From JBBRLA01 sp038231615 (GTDB taxonomy: Bacteria > Myxococcota_A > Polyangia > Palsa-1104 > JAEUJZ01): 6,447 nt of DNA. This document shows positions 1 through 5,344 of this stretch, one piece after another; positions within the stretch are counted from its first letter, which is position 1; each line of letters begins with the position of its first letter. The stretch covers positions 1-6,447 of the forward strand of contig JBBRLA010000512.1 in the NCBI GenBank assembly GCA_038231615.1, given 5' to 3'. A model generated the notes under the pieces. It did not search any database and was not told the DNA's origin. It saw only the letters and a list, made by a program, of their open reading frames with translations. The position numbers and the translations under genes were made by a program.

Positions 1-111
1 CGGCAGAAGCGCCGCGCCGAGTCCGACCGGAAGGCCCATCACCGCGACCTCCTGCACGGCAAGTTTTTCGCCATCCTGCGCACCCTCGCATCCGAGCGCC
101 GCCTCCGCTGA
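1..111 (+). CDS. C-terminal fragment of an unidentified basic protein (5' truncated by window)
   Basis: Frame 1 is open from the first base to a TGA at 109-111, giving the last 36 residues of a protein whose start lies outside the window. The tail is strongly charged (many Arg, Lys, His, Asp, Glu), begins RQKRRAESDRK and ends ASERRLR, with a short hydrophobic stretch (FFAILRTLA) in the middle, as expected of an amphipathic helix. No family is recognisable from so short a piece. A perfect hairpin starts at the stop codon, which supports this being a real gene end. The reading could still be chance, because GC-rich DNA often stays open this long. Confidence 0.45.
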   Translation, partial: RQKRRAESDRKAHHRDLLHGKFFAILRTLASERRLR

Positions 112-127
112 CGGGATTTCTCCCGTC
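110..127 (+). terminator. Hairpin at the end of the upstream partial gene, possible terminator
   Basis: A perfect 7-bp stem (GACGGGA / TCCCGTC) with a 4-nt loop TTTC begins within the stop codon at 109-111. There is no T-run after it, so it is not a classic Rho-independent terminator. It could stall polymerase or protect the 3' end of the message. Position and perfection are seen; function is inferred. Confidence 0.35.
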
Positions 128-274
128 GCTGCCGCCAACCGGCATGCCAGGCAAATGACCGGACCTTCCGGTGCGCAGGATCTTCTCGGTCCTGGGCACG
201 GCGTGTACATCATGCACAAGGGTCGTGGGATGCCCCGTCACCTATTTGCACGCGTGCAGCAAAACTGTGCAAGA

Positions 275-280
275 TTGACA
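275..280 (+). promoter_or_regulatory. Possible -35 element of the promoter for the 380-2061 operon
   Basis: A consensus TTGACA hexamer lies about 100 bp before the start at 380, in the 268-bp gap 112-379. No good -10 hexamer lies 16-19 bp downstream (the best is a poor match near 298-306), so this is only a candidate. The rest of the gap shows no convincing coding sequence; the in-frame extension from 155 is Arg/Ser-rich and lacks protein-like patterning. Confidence 0.2.
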
Positions 281-367
281 CGTTCCTCATCCCGGCCATC
301 GTCAATCGACCGGCATTTTTCGCTTGTGCAAAGGCTTCGGCCAGTGTCAGATTTGTTCAGATCCACA

Positions 368-372
368 AAGGA
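368..372 (+). promoter_or_regulatory. Shine-Dalgarno AAGGA deciding the start at 380
   Basis: AAGGA ends 7 nt before the ATG at 380. The in-frame ATG at 155, 75 codons further upstream, has no comparable site, so 380 is preferred. Confidence 0.7.
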
Positions 373-379
373 AAATGGA

Positions 380-1057
380 ATGCCACCCGTAGATCCCAAA
401 TCACAACTTCTCGATCTCTTCGCCAGCCTGGTGGAAGTCAAGCCGATCGACTTCCACCAGATTCTCGCGGCCCCCCTTGCGGACCTCCAGGCCGGCTTGT
501 CGCAGGCCAGGGACCTTACCCCCAACATCATCGAGATCGACCCGGCGTCGATCGACCCTTCCGGGGTGGGGCGCTTGCGCTTCCTGAACCTGCACGGGGC
601 CGCGACGCTCTTCGCGGAGGGGCTGGCCAAAAACCCCGACATCGCGGCGGAGGCACTGTGCGACTCCGACACGATCGACCATGCGGTGAAGGTGGATCTG
701 GCGCTGGGCCGCTTCATCTTTGTCTCCGAGCAGATCTGGCATGGCGGCGAAACCGGCGGGGTGGTGGCCGGGACGGCGGCGCAGACCGCCTCGACGGCCG
801 AAATCCAGAAGGTGCGCGGGCTGTTGCAAGACCTGAACCAGCCCGCCGCCGATCGCAAGGACCTCTCCATCGCCTTCGAGGAGCCGTTCCGCATCCTGGC
901 CGAGCAGCAGCAGGGAATCCAGCAGACGCAGTCCACCTCGGCGAAAGCAGTGCAGCCCCTGAAGGCTCGCGTCGATCAGTCGCAGGGCGACGCGGCCCTG
1001 GCACAGGCGGTGGACGCCTTCATGAGCACGGTCCAGGTGGGAGGCAAGAAGTCATGA
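380..1057 (+). CDS. Hypothetical protein, 225 aa, first gene of a two-gene operon
   Basis: Start chosen at ATG 380 because AAGGA sits 7 nt upstream and the protein-like pattern begins here (MPPVDPKSQLLDLF). The product is soluble-looking and probably mostly helical, with no signal peptide or membrane segment. Residues 1-135 hold regularly spaced hydrophobics, including LRFLNLHGAATLFAEGLA and a FIFVSEQIW segment. Near residues 174-184 a Gln-rich stretch (AEQQQGIQQTQ) begins a polar, probably extended or coiled C-terminus. The stop TGA overlaps the ATG of the next gene (ATGA, 1054-1057), implying coupled translation. I do not recognise the family. Short similarities to the downstream protein (LFAS, and VEVKP against VQVKP) might reflect distant relationship but are too short to rely on. 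Confidence 0.9.
   Translation: MPPVDPKSQLLDLFASLVEVKPIDFHQILAAPLADLQAGLSQARDLTPNIIEIDPASIDPSGVGRLRFLNLHGAATLFAEGLAKNPDIAAEALCDSDTIDHAVKVDLALGRFIFVSEQIWHGGETGGVVAGTAAQTASTAEIQKVRGLLQDLNQPAADRKDLSIAFEEPFRILAEQQQGIQQTQSTSAKAVQPLKARVDQSQGDAALAQAVDAFMSTVQVGGKKS
1039..1044 (+). promoter_or_regulatory. Shine-Dalgarno GGGAGG for the second operon gene
   Basis: GGGAGG lies inside the end of the upstream gene, 9 nt before the ATG at 1054. It fixes that start against the much longer upstream opening of the same frame (back to 658), which is antisense-like and overlaps the first gene. Confidence 0.7.
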
Positions 1058-2061
1058 CGAAGAAACCGGAAACAAACACCAACACCACGGCCAGCCCCGA
1101 CACCAGCGCGGCCCATCCGGGCGGCCAGGGCCCGGCCCATCCGGCCCACGCCGGCCCGGCCCATCCCGCCCATCCCGGCCACGGCCATCCCGCCCATCCC
1201 GGCCCGGTACCTCCCGGCAAGAAGGGCGGTGGCAGTCCCATCGACATCCGGCTCTTCGCGTCGATGGAACGCGCGACGCTGGAACGGGCGCTGGCGTCGG
1301 TCCAGGTCAAGCCGTCCATTCTCCCCGGCGGGATCGACCTGGTGAAGCTGGTAATCACGCAGGACCCGGAGACGCTGGATGCCATCACCCTGCCGCTGGG
1401 CCGCATTGTCAGCGCGGTGCTGCCGCTGTGGCAGCTCGACCCGGTGGTACAGGGGGTATACCTGCGCCAGCTCTTCCCTTGCCTGAGCAGCTTCGTGGTC
1501 AGCGTGTGCGACGCGCAGACCGCTCTGTCGCACGGGCCGGTGAAGTTCCAGATGGTGGACACCGGGCAGCTCCAGGATCTCATGTCCAAGCGCGGGACCT
1601 ATTCGGCCTTCATGTTGCTGGGAATGAAGCTCAACAACGCCGGCCTCTCGCAGCGGCAGATCAGCGGGGCCTTCCTGATCTTCACGCTCGACCGGGTGCT
1701 GACGGTGCTGAACCGGCGGCTGAGCGATCCGAACGAGCCCAAGGCAAAGAAGGACCAGCTCCTTGCGGACTTCGCGCCGGCGATTCTGGAGATGGACGCG
1801 GTGTTGCAAAACCCGGTGCAGCGCAAGGCCGATCTGGGCGGGCAGCGCACGATATGGGCGCAGAAGGCCGACGACGCCCAGGCCGAAGCGGCGCTGCAAG
1901 AGATGGCGCTGCGGGTGCGCCAGAACCTGGTGCTGCCGCGGCAGGGGCTCTTCGATGCGGCCCGGCGCCACCAGGCGCAGAAGCCGCAGGCCCCGGGACT
2001 GCTCTCGGACTCCCCCTGGCTCGCCCCCACGGGCCCCAGCGGGCACCCAAAGATCATCTGA
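1054..2061 (+). CDS. Hypothetical protein, 335 aa, with His-Pro-Ala-Gly repeat linker
   Basis: The start at 1054 overlaps the previous stop by 4 bp (ATGA) and has GGGAGG 9 nt upstream. Residues 1-20 are polar (Thr/Asn/Lys). Residues 21-51 are a low-complexity segment of imperfect GPAHPAH-type units with eight histidines, followed by PPGKKGGG, a likely disordered linker that may bind metal. A folded, mainly helical domain spans about 62-285 (landmarks SMERATLERAL, LPLWQLDP, FPCLSSFVVSVCDAQ, SAFMLLGMKLNNAG, LIFTLDRVLTVLNRRL). A charged helical stretch (QKADDAQAEAAL) and a Pro-rich tail follow. No signal peptide or membrane segment is seen and no family is recognised. It presumably acts with the coupled 225-aa protein. 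A 414-aa antisense frame exists across this gene but is judged a GC shadow. Confidence 0.92.
   Translation: MTKKPETNTNTTASPDTSAAHPGGQGPAHPAHAGPAHPAHPGHGHPAHPGPVPPGKKGGGSPIDIRLFASMERATLERALASVQVKPSILPGGIDLVKLVITQDPETLDAITLPLGRIVSAVLPLWQLDPVVQGVYLRQLFPCLSSFVVSVCDAQTALSHGPVKFQMVDTGQLQDLMSKRGTYSAFMLLGMKLNNAGLSQRQISGAFLIFTLDRVLTVLNRRLSDPNEPKAKKDQLLADFAPAILEMDAVLQNPVQRKADLGGQRTIWAQKADDAQAEAALQEMALRVRQNLVLPRQGLFDAARRHQAQKPQAPGLLSDSPWLAPTGPSGHPKII
1114..1206 (+). repeat. In-frame degenerate tandem repeat encoding Pro/Ala/His/Gly units
   Basis: This stretch repeats short GC-rich units of the type GGCCCATCC and GCCCATCCC, all in frame, coding for imperfect copies of PAHPAHPG and GPAHPAH. Unit copies differ at single bases. 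Such arrays vary in copy number by replication slippage, so the linker length may differ between strains. The repeat is seen directly; variability is inferred. Confidence 0.75.
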
Positions 2062-2164
2062 ATCGTCGCCCGCCTCGATCGTCTCGATCGCCCCGCCCGC
2101 GAACCGCTGATGAAGTCGCCCGGTTCGGGGGTAGTGGTCAACTTTGATGGGTCTGACCAGCGAG

Positions 2165-2179
2165 GCGCCACGGTGGCGC
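2165..2179. terminator. Strong inverted repeat between convergent operons, possible bidirectional terminator
   Basis: A perfect 7-bp inverted repeat (GCGCCAC / GTGGCGC) around one G can be extended outward by wobble and A-T pairs to about 2161-2183. A short TTT follows on the plus strand. It lies in the 166-bp gap between the plus-strand stop at 2061 and the minus-strand stop at 2228, where a shared terminator is expected. The U-tract is weak, so a protein-binding palindrome is an alternative. A second, weaker pair (TGGTCA 2135-2140 / TGACCA 2154-2159) lies just before it. Confidence 0.4.
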
Positions 2180-2227
2180 TTTGAAGGCCATGCACCACTC
2201 CACTCTGGCCATGGCCTCAACTTGGCG

Positions 2228-2896
2228 TCATCGGGAAGGGAGTCGCTGTGTCCTCAGGAGCTGGAGAAGATGAAGGGCGTATGCTCTTGTCGGAGAGGAT
2301 TGGACCGGCGGAGGAAAGAGTGCGCAAGCGGCAGCGACTTCCTCTGGGCGGTATCGTTCGCAGCCGATCTGTCTCTGGACCGCCTCAACATGAGGCTGGG
2401 CGACCCCGGTCTGGACCAGGATGCTCAGGATCTCTTGCTGCCATTCGATGTCCTCCGGTCTGGATTCCCAGGATGACAGGTCGATGAGCTTGACGTAACA
2501 GGACTCGAAGAGGGCGAGTACGAAGGTGGCGCAGGTGAAGCCGGCAAACTCGGGGTGGGGCCGGACTGACCCCATGAAGTCGAAGGTCGTGCAGTGCTTG
2601 AGGGCATAGGGGAGCTGCGCCTGTTCACAGGTCTTCCAGACCCTGCGGGACATGGCGGCCACGGACTTTTGTCGCTCCAGGGGGATGTTGGGAATGACCC
2701 AAATGCCTTCTTCGGAAGGCGATTCATTGCGCAGCCGGAGGTGCCAGGCCATGTGCAGGAGCAGAGGCTTTGACCCGGCGACACTGTGGAGAACCCCGAC
2801 ATGGGTGCGGCCGTTGGCAACGGAGATGGCGATCCCGCACAGAAGATCGCCATCCTTCGCATCCCTGGCCCGGATGATTTGGCCCCGAGGCACCAT
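2228..2896 (-). CDS. Probable circularly permuted NlpC/P60 (YiiX/LRAT-like) papain-fold protein, 222 aa
   Basis: Reads leftward from ATG 2896, three bases after the stop of the upstream gene, so translation is probably coupled. Motif order fits the permuted NlpC/P60 group: an early DGDLL (residues 15-19), a THVGVLHSV strand with candidate catalytic His32, a second His-rich strand (LLLHMAWHLRL, 45-55), and much later a cysteine at the start of a hydrophobic helix (FTCATFVLALFES, Cys122). In that superfamily the His precedes the Cys, and members are amidases, peptidases or acyltransferases; the third catalytic residue is not obvious here. There is no signal peptide, so it probably acts in the cytoplasm. 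The last 90 residues are polar and helical. The fold call rests on motif spacing read by eye; an unrelated hypothetical is possible. Confidence 0.85.
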   Translation of the reverse strand: MVPRGQIIRARDAKDGDLLCGIAISVANGRTHVGVLHSVAGSKPLLLHMAWHLRLRNESPSEEGIWVIPNIPLERQKSVAAMSRRVWKTCEQAQLPYALKHCTTFDFMGSVRPHPEFAGFTCATFVLALFESCYVKLIDLSSWESRPEDIEWQQEILSILVQTGVAQPHVEAVQRQIGCERYRPEEVAAACALFPPPVQSSPTRAYALHLLQLLRTQRLPSR

Positions 2897-2899
2897 CCC

Positions 2900-3268
2900 C
2901 TAGAGCCCCTGGAGCAAATCCTGCGTTTCGGCGTCACCTCGGCTCTCGATCATGGCCCGCCGGAACCTCTCCAGGAACGTCTGGCGATGGGGCAAGGAGT
3001 CCCTGACCGGGCCGCTGATCGTGAGGAAGCCGATGCTCAAGGCCGGCTTCTCCACACATCGCGAGAAATACGTGGACAGGAGTTCCTCGAAAACGGCGTC
3101 GCATAAGTGCATGCGACCGTCCAACATCCACGAATCCACCTGATCGAAGATGGAGTCAAAAACAGCGTCCTCGGATCGCCCGTCCGCCTCCGCAGAGAAG
3201 ATCTGAGCTAGGAACGCAGAAGCTGCATTCGGCTCCAGCTCTGGAGACGGGGCCTTGCGCTCATCCAT
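2900..3268 (-). CDS. Hypothetical protein, 122 aa, partner of the papain-fold gene
   Basis: Reads leftward. ATG 3268 is preferred, with AGGA just upstream; a GTG at 3280, four codons earlier, is the alternative. The N-terminus is polar (MDERKAPSPELEP). Residues 15-75 are acidic and helical with aromatic positions (SIFDQVDSWMLDG, FEELLSTYFSRC). A conserved-looking strand and turn follow (LSIGFLTISG, then SLPHRQTFLERFRRA, about 78-105), and the protein ends LLQGL. The pattern resembles small uncharacterised proteins known to me only by appearance, so no function is assigned. The stop TAG is three bases before the ATG of the downstream papain-fold gene, so the two probably form an operon and perhaps a complex, this one acting as adaptor, inhibitor or immunity partner (inference). 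Confidence 0.82.
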   Translation of the reverse strand: MDERKAPSPELEPNAASAFLAQIFSAEADGRSEDAVFDSIFDQVDSWMLDGRMHLCDAVFEELLSTYFSRCVEKPALSIGFLTISGPVRDSLPHRQTFLERFRRAMIESRGDAETQDLLQGL

Positions 3269-3289
3269 GGATCCTGCCACTTATACCCC

Positions 3290-3461
3290 ATGCCAAAGCG
3301 CCCTGGTAGACCAGACTTCAACCAGCAACTACACGCCATCATCGAACGTGTCAGCGCTGGCGAGTCCTGCACGACGAGGAGCGGGCCAAGCTCGCGCAGA
3401 CCAGCGAGCAAGAGAAGCTGCTAGAGCGCGAGAAGGACCCCGCCGCCGTGTCCCTGGGCAG
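3290..3461 (+). pseudogene. Possible frameshifted remnant of a small helical gene upstream of the PIN fragment
   Basis: From ATG 3290 a protein-like start reads MPKRPGRPDFNQQLHAIIERV and then degenerates near 3365 to a stop at 3422-3424. Shifting to frame 1 at about 3367 restores a charged helical sequence (HDEERAKLAQTSEQEKLL) running into the PIN fragment. This would fit a decayed antitoxin-like partner gene, but no antitoxin family is recognised. The segment could instead be non-coding. Confidence 0.25.
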
Positions 3462-3584
3462 ATGCCATTCCTACTTGATTCCAATATCGTCATCGCGTTC
3501 CAATTTGCTGGAGCACTCGATAAGCTGGTGATCGCCGCCAACGCTCTGGCCATGGCACTTTCTGAAATCGTGATCGATTTATAG
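3462..3584 (+). pseudogene. Truncated PIN-domain (VapC-type RNase) remnant
   Basis: From ATG 3462 the frame reads MPFLLDSNIVIAF, the canonical first strand of PIN-domain RNases with the metal-binding Asp at residue 6. Helical sequence follows, then MALSEIVIDL, which resembles the second conserved PIN segment where an acidic residue is expected. A TAG then ends the frame after 40 residues, whereas intact PIN toxins are roughly 120-150 aa, so the conserved C-terminal acidic residues are missing. A shift to frame 2 near 3566 gives FIESCAPGFKERDRVLID, which could be the continuation or an unrelated piece. The first strand is a fair match, but the region is short and antisense coding is possible. 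Confidence 0.4.
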
Positions 3585-3586
3585 AG

Positions 3587-3661
3587 TCTTGTGCGCCCGG
3601 CTTCAAAGAGCGAGATCGTGTCCTCATTGACCCCGGCGACCGTGGTCAGCTCAGCCTGCAT
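3587..3661 (-). pseudogene. XRE-type helix-turn-helix fragment
   Basis: Reading leftward from ATG 3661, residues 2-22 (QAEL, AGV, TIS, E, GR at the expected spacing) match the helix 2-3 core of XRE/Cro-family HTH repressors. Only about eight codons precede the ATG before an in-frame stop, so helix 1 is missing. The frame stays open to 3329 but becomes Arg/Ala-rich and shadow-like after about 45 residues, where it runs antisense to the PIN fragment. It is either a truncated regulator divergent from the 3699 operon or a chance reading. The motif is seen; the truncated-repressor interpretation is inference. Confidence 0.3.
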
Positions 3662-3686
3662 CCTGGTTTTCGAATTGGAACGAGTT

Positions 3687-3691
3687 TAGGA
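3687..3691 (+). promoter_or_regulatory. Shine-Dalgarno TAGGA deciding the ATPase start
   Basis: TAGGA ends 7 nt before the ATG at 3699. The overlapping out-of-frame ATG at 3691 gives only a 73-aa shadow frame, so 3699 is the start. Confidence 0.65.
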
Positions 3692-3698
3692 TGCTTTC

Positions 3699-4802
3699 AT
3701 GCTCGATTGGAAGGCCCTCTCTCCCCACCGCCCGCTGGACGCCAGCGATCCGCGGTATGCGCTTCGCCCCGATGGTGGGGGTGATCGGCTGGCGCAGCTC
3801 ATCAGCGCGGGGGCCTCATCTATCGCGGTGGCTGGGCCGGTCGGCTGCGGAAAGAGCACCGAGGTGGCACGGGCGGCCGGATTGCTTGGCGAGAAGTTCG
3901 AGACCCATTTGATCCAGTTGGACCGAAAGCTCGACATGAGACAGGTCACCGAGGGTCAGGTTCTCGCGGAGATCGGCTGGGCGCTCGCTTCAGAGCGAAA
4001 CCAGCTGTTGTTGCGAGACAGAATCCTCGACTCCCTGCGCAGTCGACAGAACAAAGAGGTGGTCCTTTTCATCGACGGACTGGAAAAGACTCCCGCCGCC
4101 GTCGCCCAAGGTATTGCTCTTTCGGTACTCGGGCTGGCGGAGGAGGCTCGCGTCGTCTTGGTCGTGCCGCCCTCGCTCGTGATCGGGCCTGCTGCCTATG
4201 AGATCGTTCATGGCACGCGGATTGTCGCCCTCCGCGCGCTGCCCTACTGGGGGTGGGGAAAATATGAAGGCTGGGCAGCGAAAGCGGCGGTGGTCATGGT
4301 ACGTCAACACATCAATGAGATGCCCGACATCCCATGGCCACTGCCCAAGGAATTAGATTTTCTCCTGTCCATCTTCCGGCTTCGGCTGGGTCTCCCCCGC
4401 ATTCCCAGCGAGCTAAACGACGCCCTGTTCCTGGCGCTCGTCCTGAGTGGCGGCCTTCCTCGCGTGTTCCTGCAACTCTTGCAGGATGCATCGACCTATG
4501 CGGCCCTGGCGGGCCGCGAGGCGCCGACCCGACAGGATCTCAAGATGGCCGCGGACGATCAGGCAGACAGTCTGGCGCTCCTTTTGCAAGCAGGCGACGC
4601 GCATGCGCTGGCCCAGGCTTTCGGGACCAACGGGCTGGAGGTCAGCCTCGATCGCAAGCTGCGCTTCTTCACTCATGGGCTGCTTCTGGAATATGAGGAG
4701 GGTACAGACAAGGTGGTATTTCCCTCGCCCCTGTTATGGAAGTTTTTCTTGAAATACCTGCAGGATGACCTGGCCGGCCTGATGTCGGGGCCGATTCAAT
4801 GA
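3699..4802 (+). CDS. P-loop ATPase, STAND/KAP-like, 367 aa
   Basis: Residues 46-54 are a Walker A motif (GPVGCGKST, Lys52) after a hydrophobic strand, and residues 121-130 a Walker B (VVLFIDGLEK, Asp126, acidic Glu129). A following strand (VVLVVPPS, about 152-159) and an ALRALPY segment (177-183) occupy the sensor region. SGGLPR (250-255) resembles the GxP motif that closes the ATPase core in STAND and related KAP/NACHT proteins. The C-terminal 80 residues, with a LLLEYEEGTDKVVF hairpin-like stretch, could be a winged helix. No TPR, WD40 or LRR sensor repeats and no fused effector are present, so partners are probably separate; the next gene overlaps its stop by 4 bp. The exact ATPase family is uncertain. 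The likely role is a nucleotide-driven switch or assembly platform in the cytoplasm. Confidence 0.94.
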   Translation: MLDWKALSPHRPLDASDPRYALRPDGGGDRLAQLISAGASSIAVAGPVGCGKSTEVARAAGLLGEKFETHLIQLDRKLDMRQVTEGQVLAEIGWALASERNQLLLRDRILDSLRSRQNKEVVLFIDGLEKTPAAVAQGIALSVLGLAEEARVVLVVPPSLVIGPAAYEIVHGTRIVALRALPYWGWGKYEGWAAKAAVVMVRQHINEMPDIPWPLPKELDFLLSIFRLRLGLPRIPSELNDALFLALVLSGGLPRVFLQLLQDASTYAALAGREAPTRQDLKMAADDQADSLALLLQAGDAHALAQAFGTNGLEVSLDRKLRFFTHGLLLEYEEGTDKVVFPSPLLWKFFLKYLQDDLAGLMSGPIQ

Positions 4803-5344
4803 GAGACACCAGCGGCTTCCTGTGGCGGGCGCTGCGGGAATCGGACCCGCTGATCGCGGTGCTTTACCCTCACTCCGGGTATCTGCAGGACTTACAGGAC
4901 GAGATCCCCCTTTTGGCGCCCGACCCAGGCCTGGTGCGCCGATCCTGTGATGTCGCCGATGCATTCACCCATTTCGAAGAGGTGCTGCTCCTGACCCCGA
5001 CCGATGAGCCAACGGCCCTTTCCGTGCTGGACGGTCGCCGCGAGGCACTGCTGGATCGCACCGCGCCAGTGGTGCTCTTCCTTTTGCGAGGCGGCGAGGC
5101 AACCAAGCTCCTGCGCTCTGAGGATATGGCTGGCTTGATGAGCTGGCTGCGGGGCCGCATCCTCGATCCAGAAGCCATCGATCGCGTCGATCTCCAAGCA
5201 AAGCGAGACCAGTTTGTCGTGGCCACGGGCAAGTCACCTGATGTGTGGCTCAAGGAGTGGCGGGAGGGCGAGTTGGAAGACTCCCTGGACAACAACCTCC
5301 TTTATCACCAGGCCTTGCTGGTGGCTGAAGACGGACGTCCGTGA
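4799..5344 (+). CDS. Conserved-looking 181-aa protein, probable adaptor of the ATPase
   Basis: Starts at an ATGA overlap with the ATPase stop and ends at a GTGA overlap with the next start, so all three genes should be co-translated. Residues 1-60 are helical (FLWRALRESDPLIAVLYPH). Two hydrophobic strands, VLLLTP (62-67) and VVLFLLRGG (91-99), flank a LDGRREALLDR helix. This strand, Arg-rich helix, strand pattern resembles a domain I recall from STAND/TPR proteins, where a PVVLWL-type strand is followed by an APDxWSWR-like segment (compare residues 107-118). The C-terminus has well-patterned WLKEWREGEL and SLDNNLLYHQALL. No catalytic motif is evident. Inference: this is a stand-alone version of a domain elsewhere fused to ATPases, acting as adaptor or sensor. 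I cannot name a family. Confidence 0.9.
   Translation: MRDTSGFLWRALRESDPLIAVLYPHSGYLQDLQDEIPLLAPDPGLVRRSCDVADAFTHFEEVLLLTPTDEPTALSVLDGRREALLDRTAPVVLFLLRGGEATKLLRSEDMAGLMSWLRGRILDPEAIDRVDLQAKRDQFVVATGKSPDVWLKEWREGELEDSLDNNLLYHQALLVAEDGRP

Larger units (their letters stand above)
3281..3698. other. Gene-poor divergent spacer with decayed fragments
   Basis: This gap separates the leftward operon (start 3268 or 3280) from the rightward ATPase operon (start 3699) and must hold both promoters. On the minus strand a TATAAG (complement of 3280-3285) could be a -10 for the leftward genes, but no good -35 accompanies it, and it would overlap a GTG start at 3280. No clear promoter is visible for the rightward operon. 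Apart from the PIN-like, HTH-like and frameshifted pieces listed separately, nothing supports an intact gene here. Confidence 0.5.

Noticed and set aside
155..379. 75-codon N-terminal extension of the 225-aa protein from ATG 155
   Set aside because: No ribosome-binding site at 155 and non-protein-like composition; AAGGA stands 7 nt before ATG 380.
658..1053. Long upstream opening of the 335-aa protein's frame
   Set aside because: It overlaps the first gene out of frame and is Arg/Gly-rich; GGGAGG and the ATGA overlap fix the start at 1054.
1114..1206. Repeats in the 335-aa gene considered as a CRISPR-like or regulatory array
   Set aside because: Units are very short, imperfect, without spacers, and stay in frame as Pro/Ala/His/Gly codons, so they are a protein low-complexity repeat.
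976..2220. 414-aa minus-strand open frame, longer than the gene it opposes
   Set aside because: It is antisense to the coupled 380-2061 operon, spans the convergent gap, and reads as Arg/His/Gln-rich text typical of GC shadows; the plus strand has strong Shine-Dalgarno sites and an ATGA junction.
3329..3586. Continuation of the minus-strand HTH-like frame as a 110-aa gene
   Set aside because: After the HTH-like core it becomes Arg/Ala/Pro-rich with no motif and runs antisense to the PIN-like fragment, so only the core was listed as a remnant.
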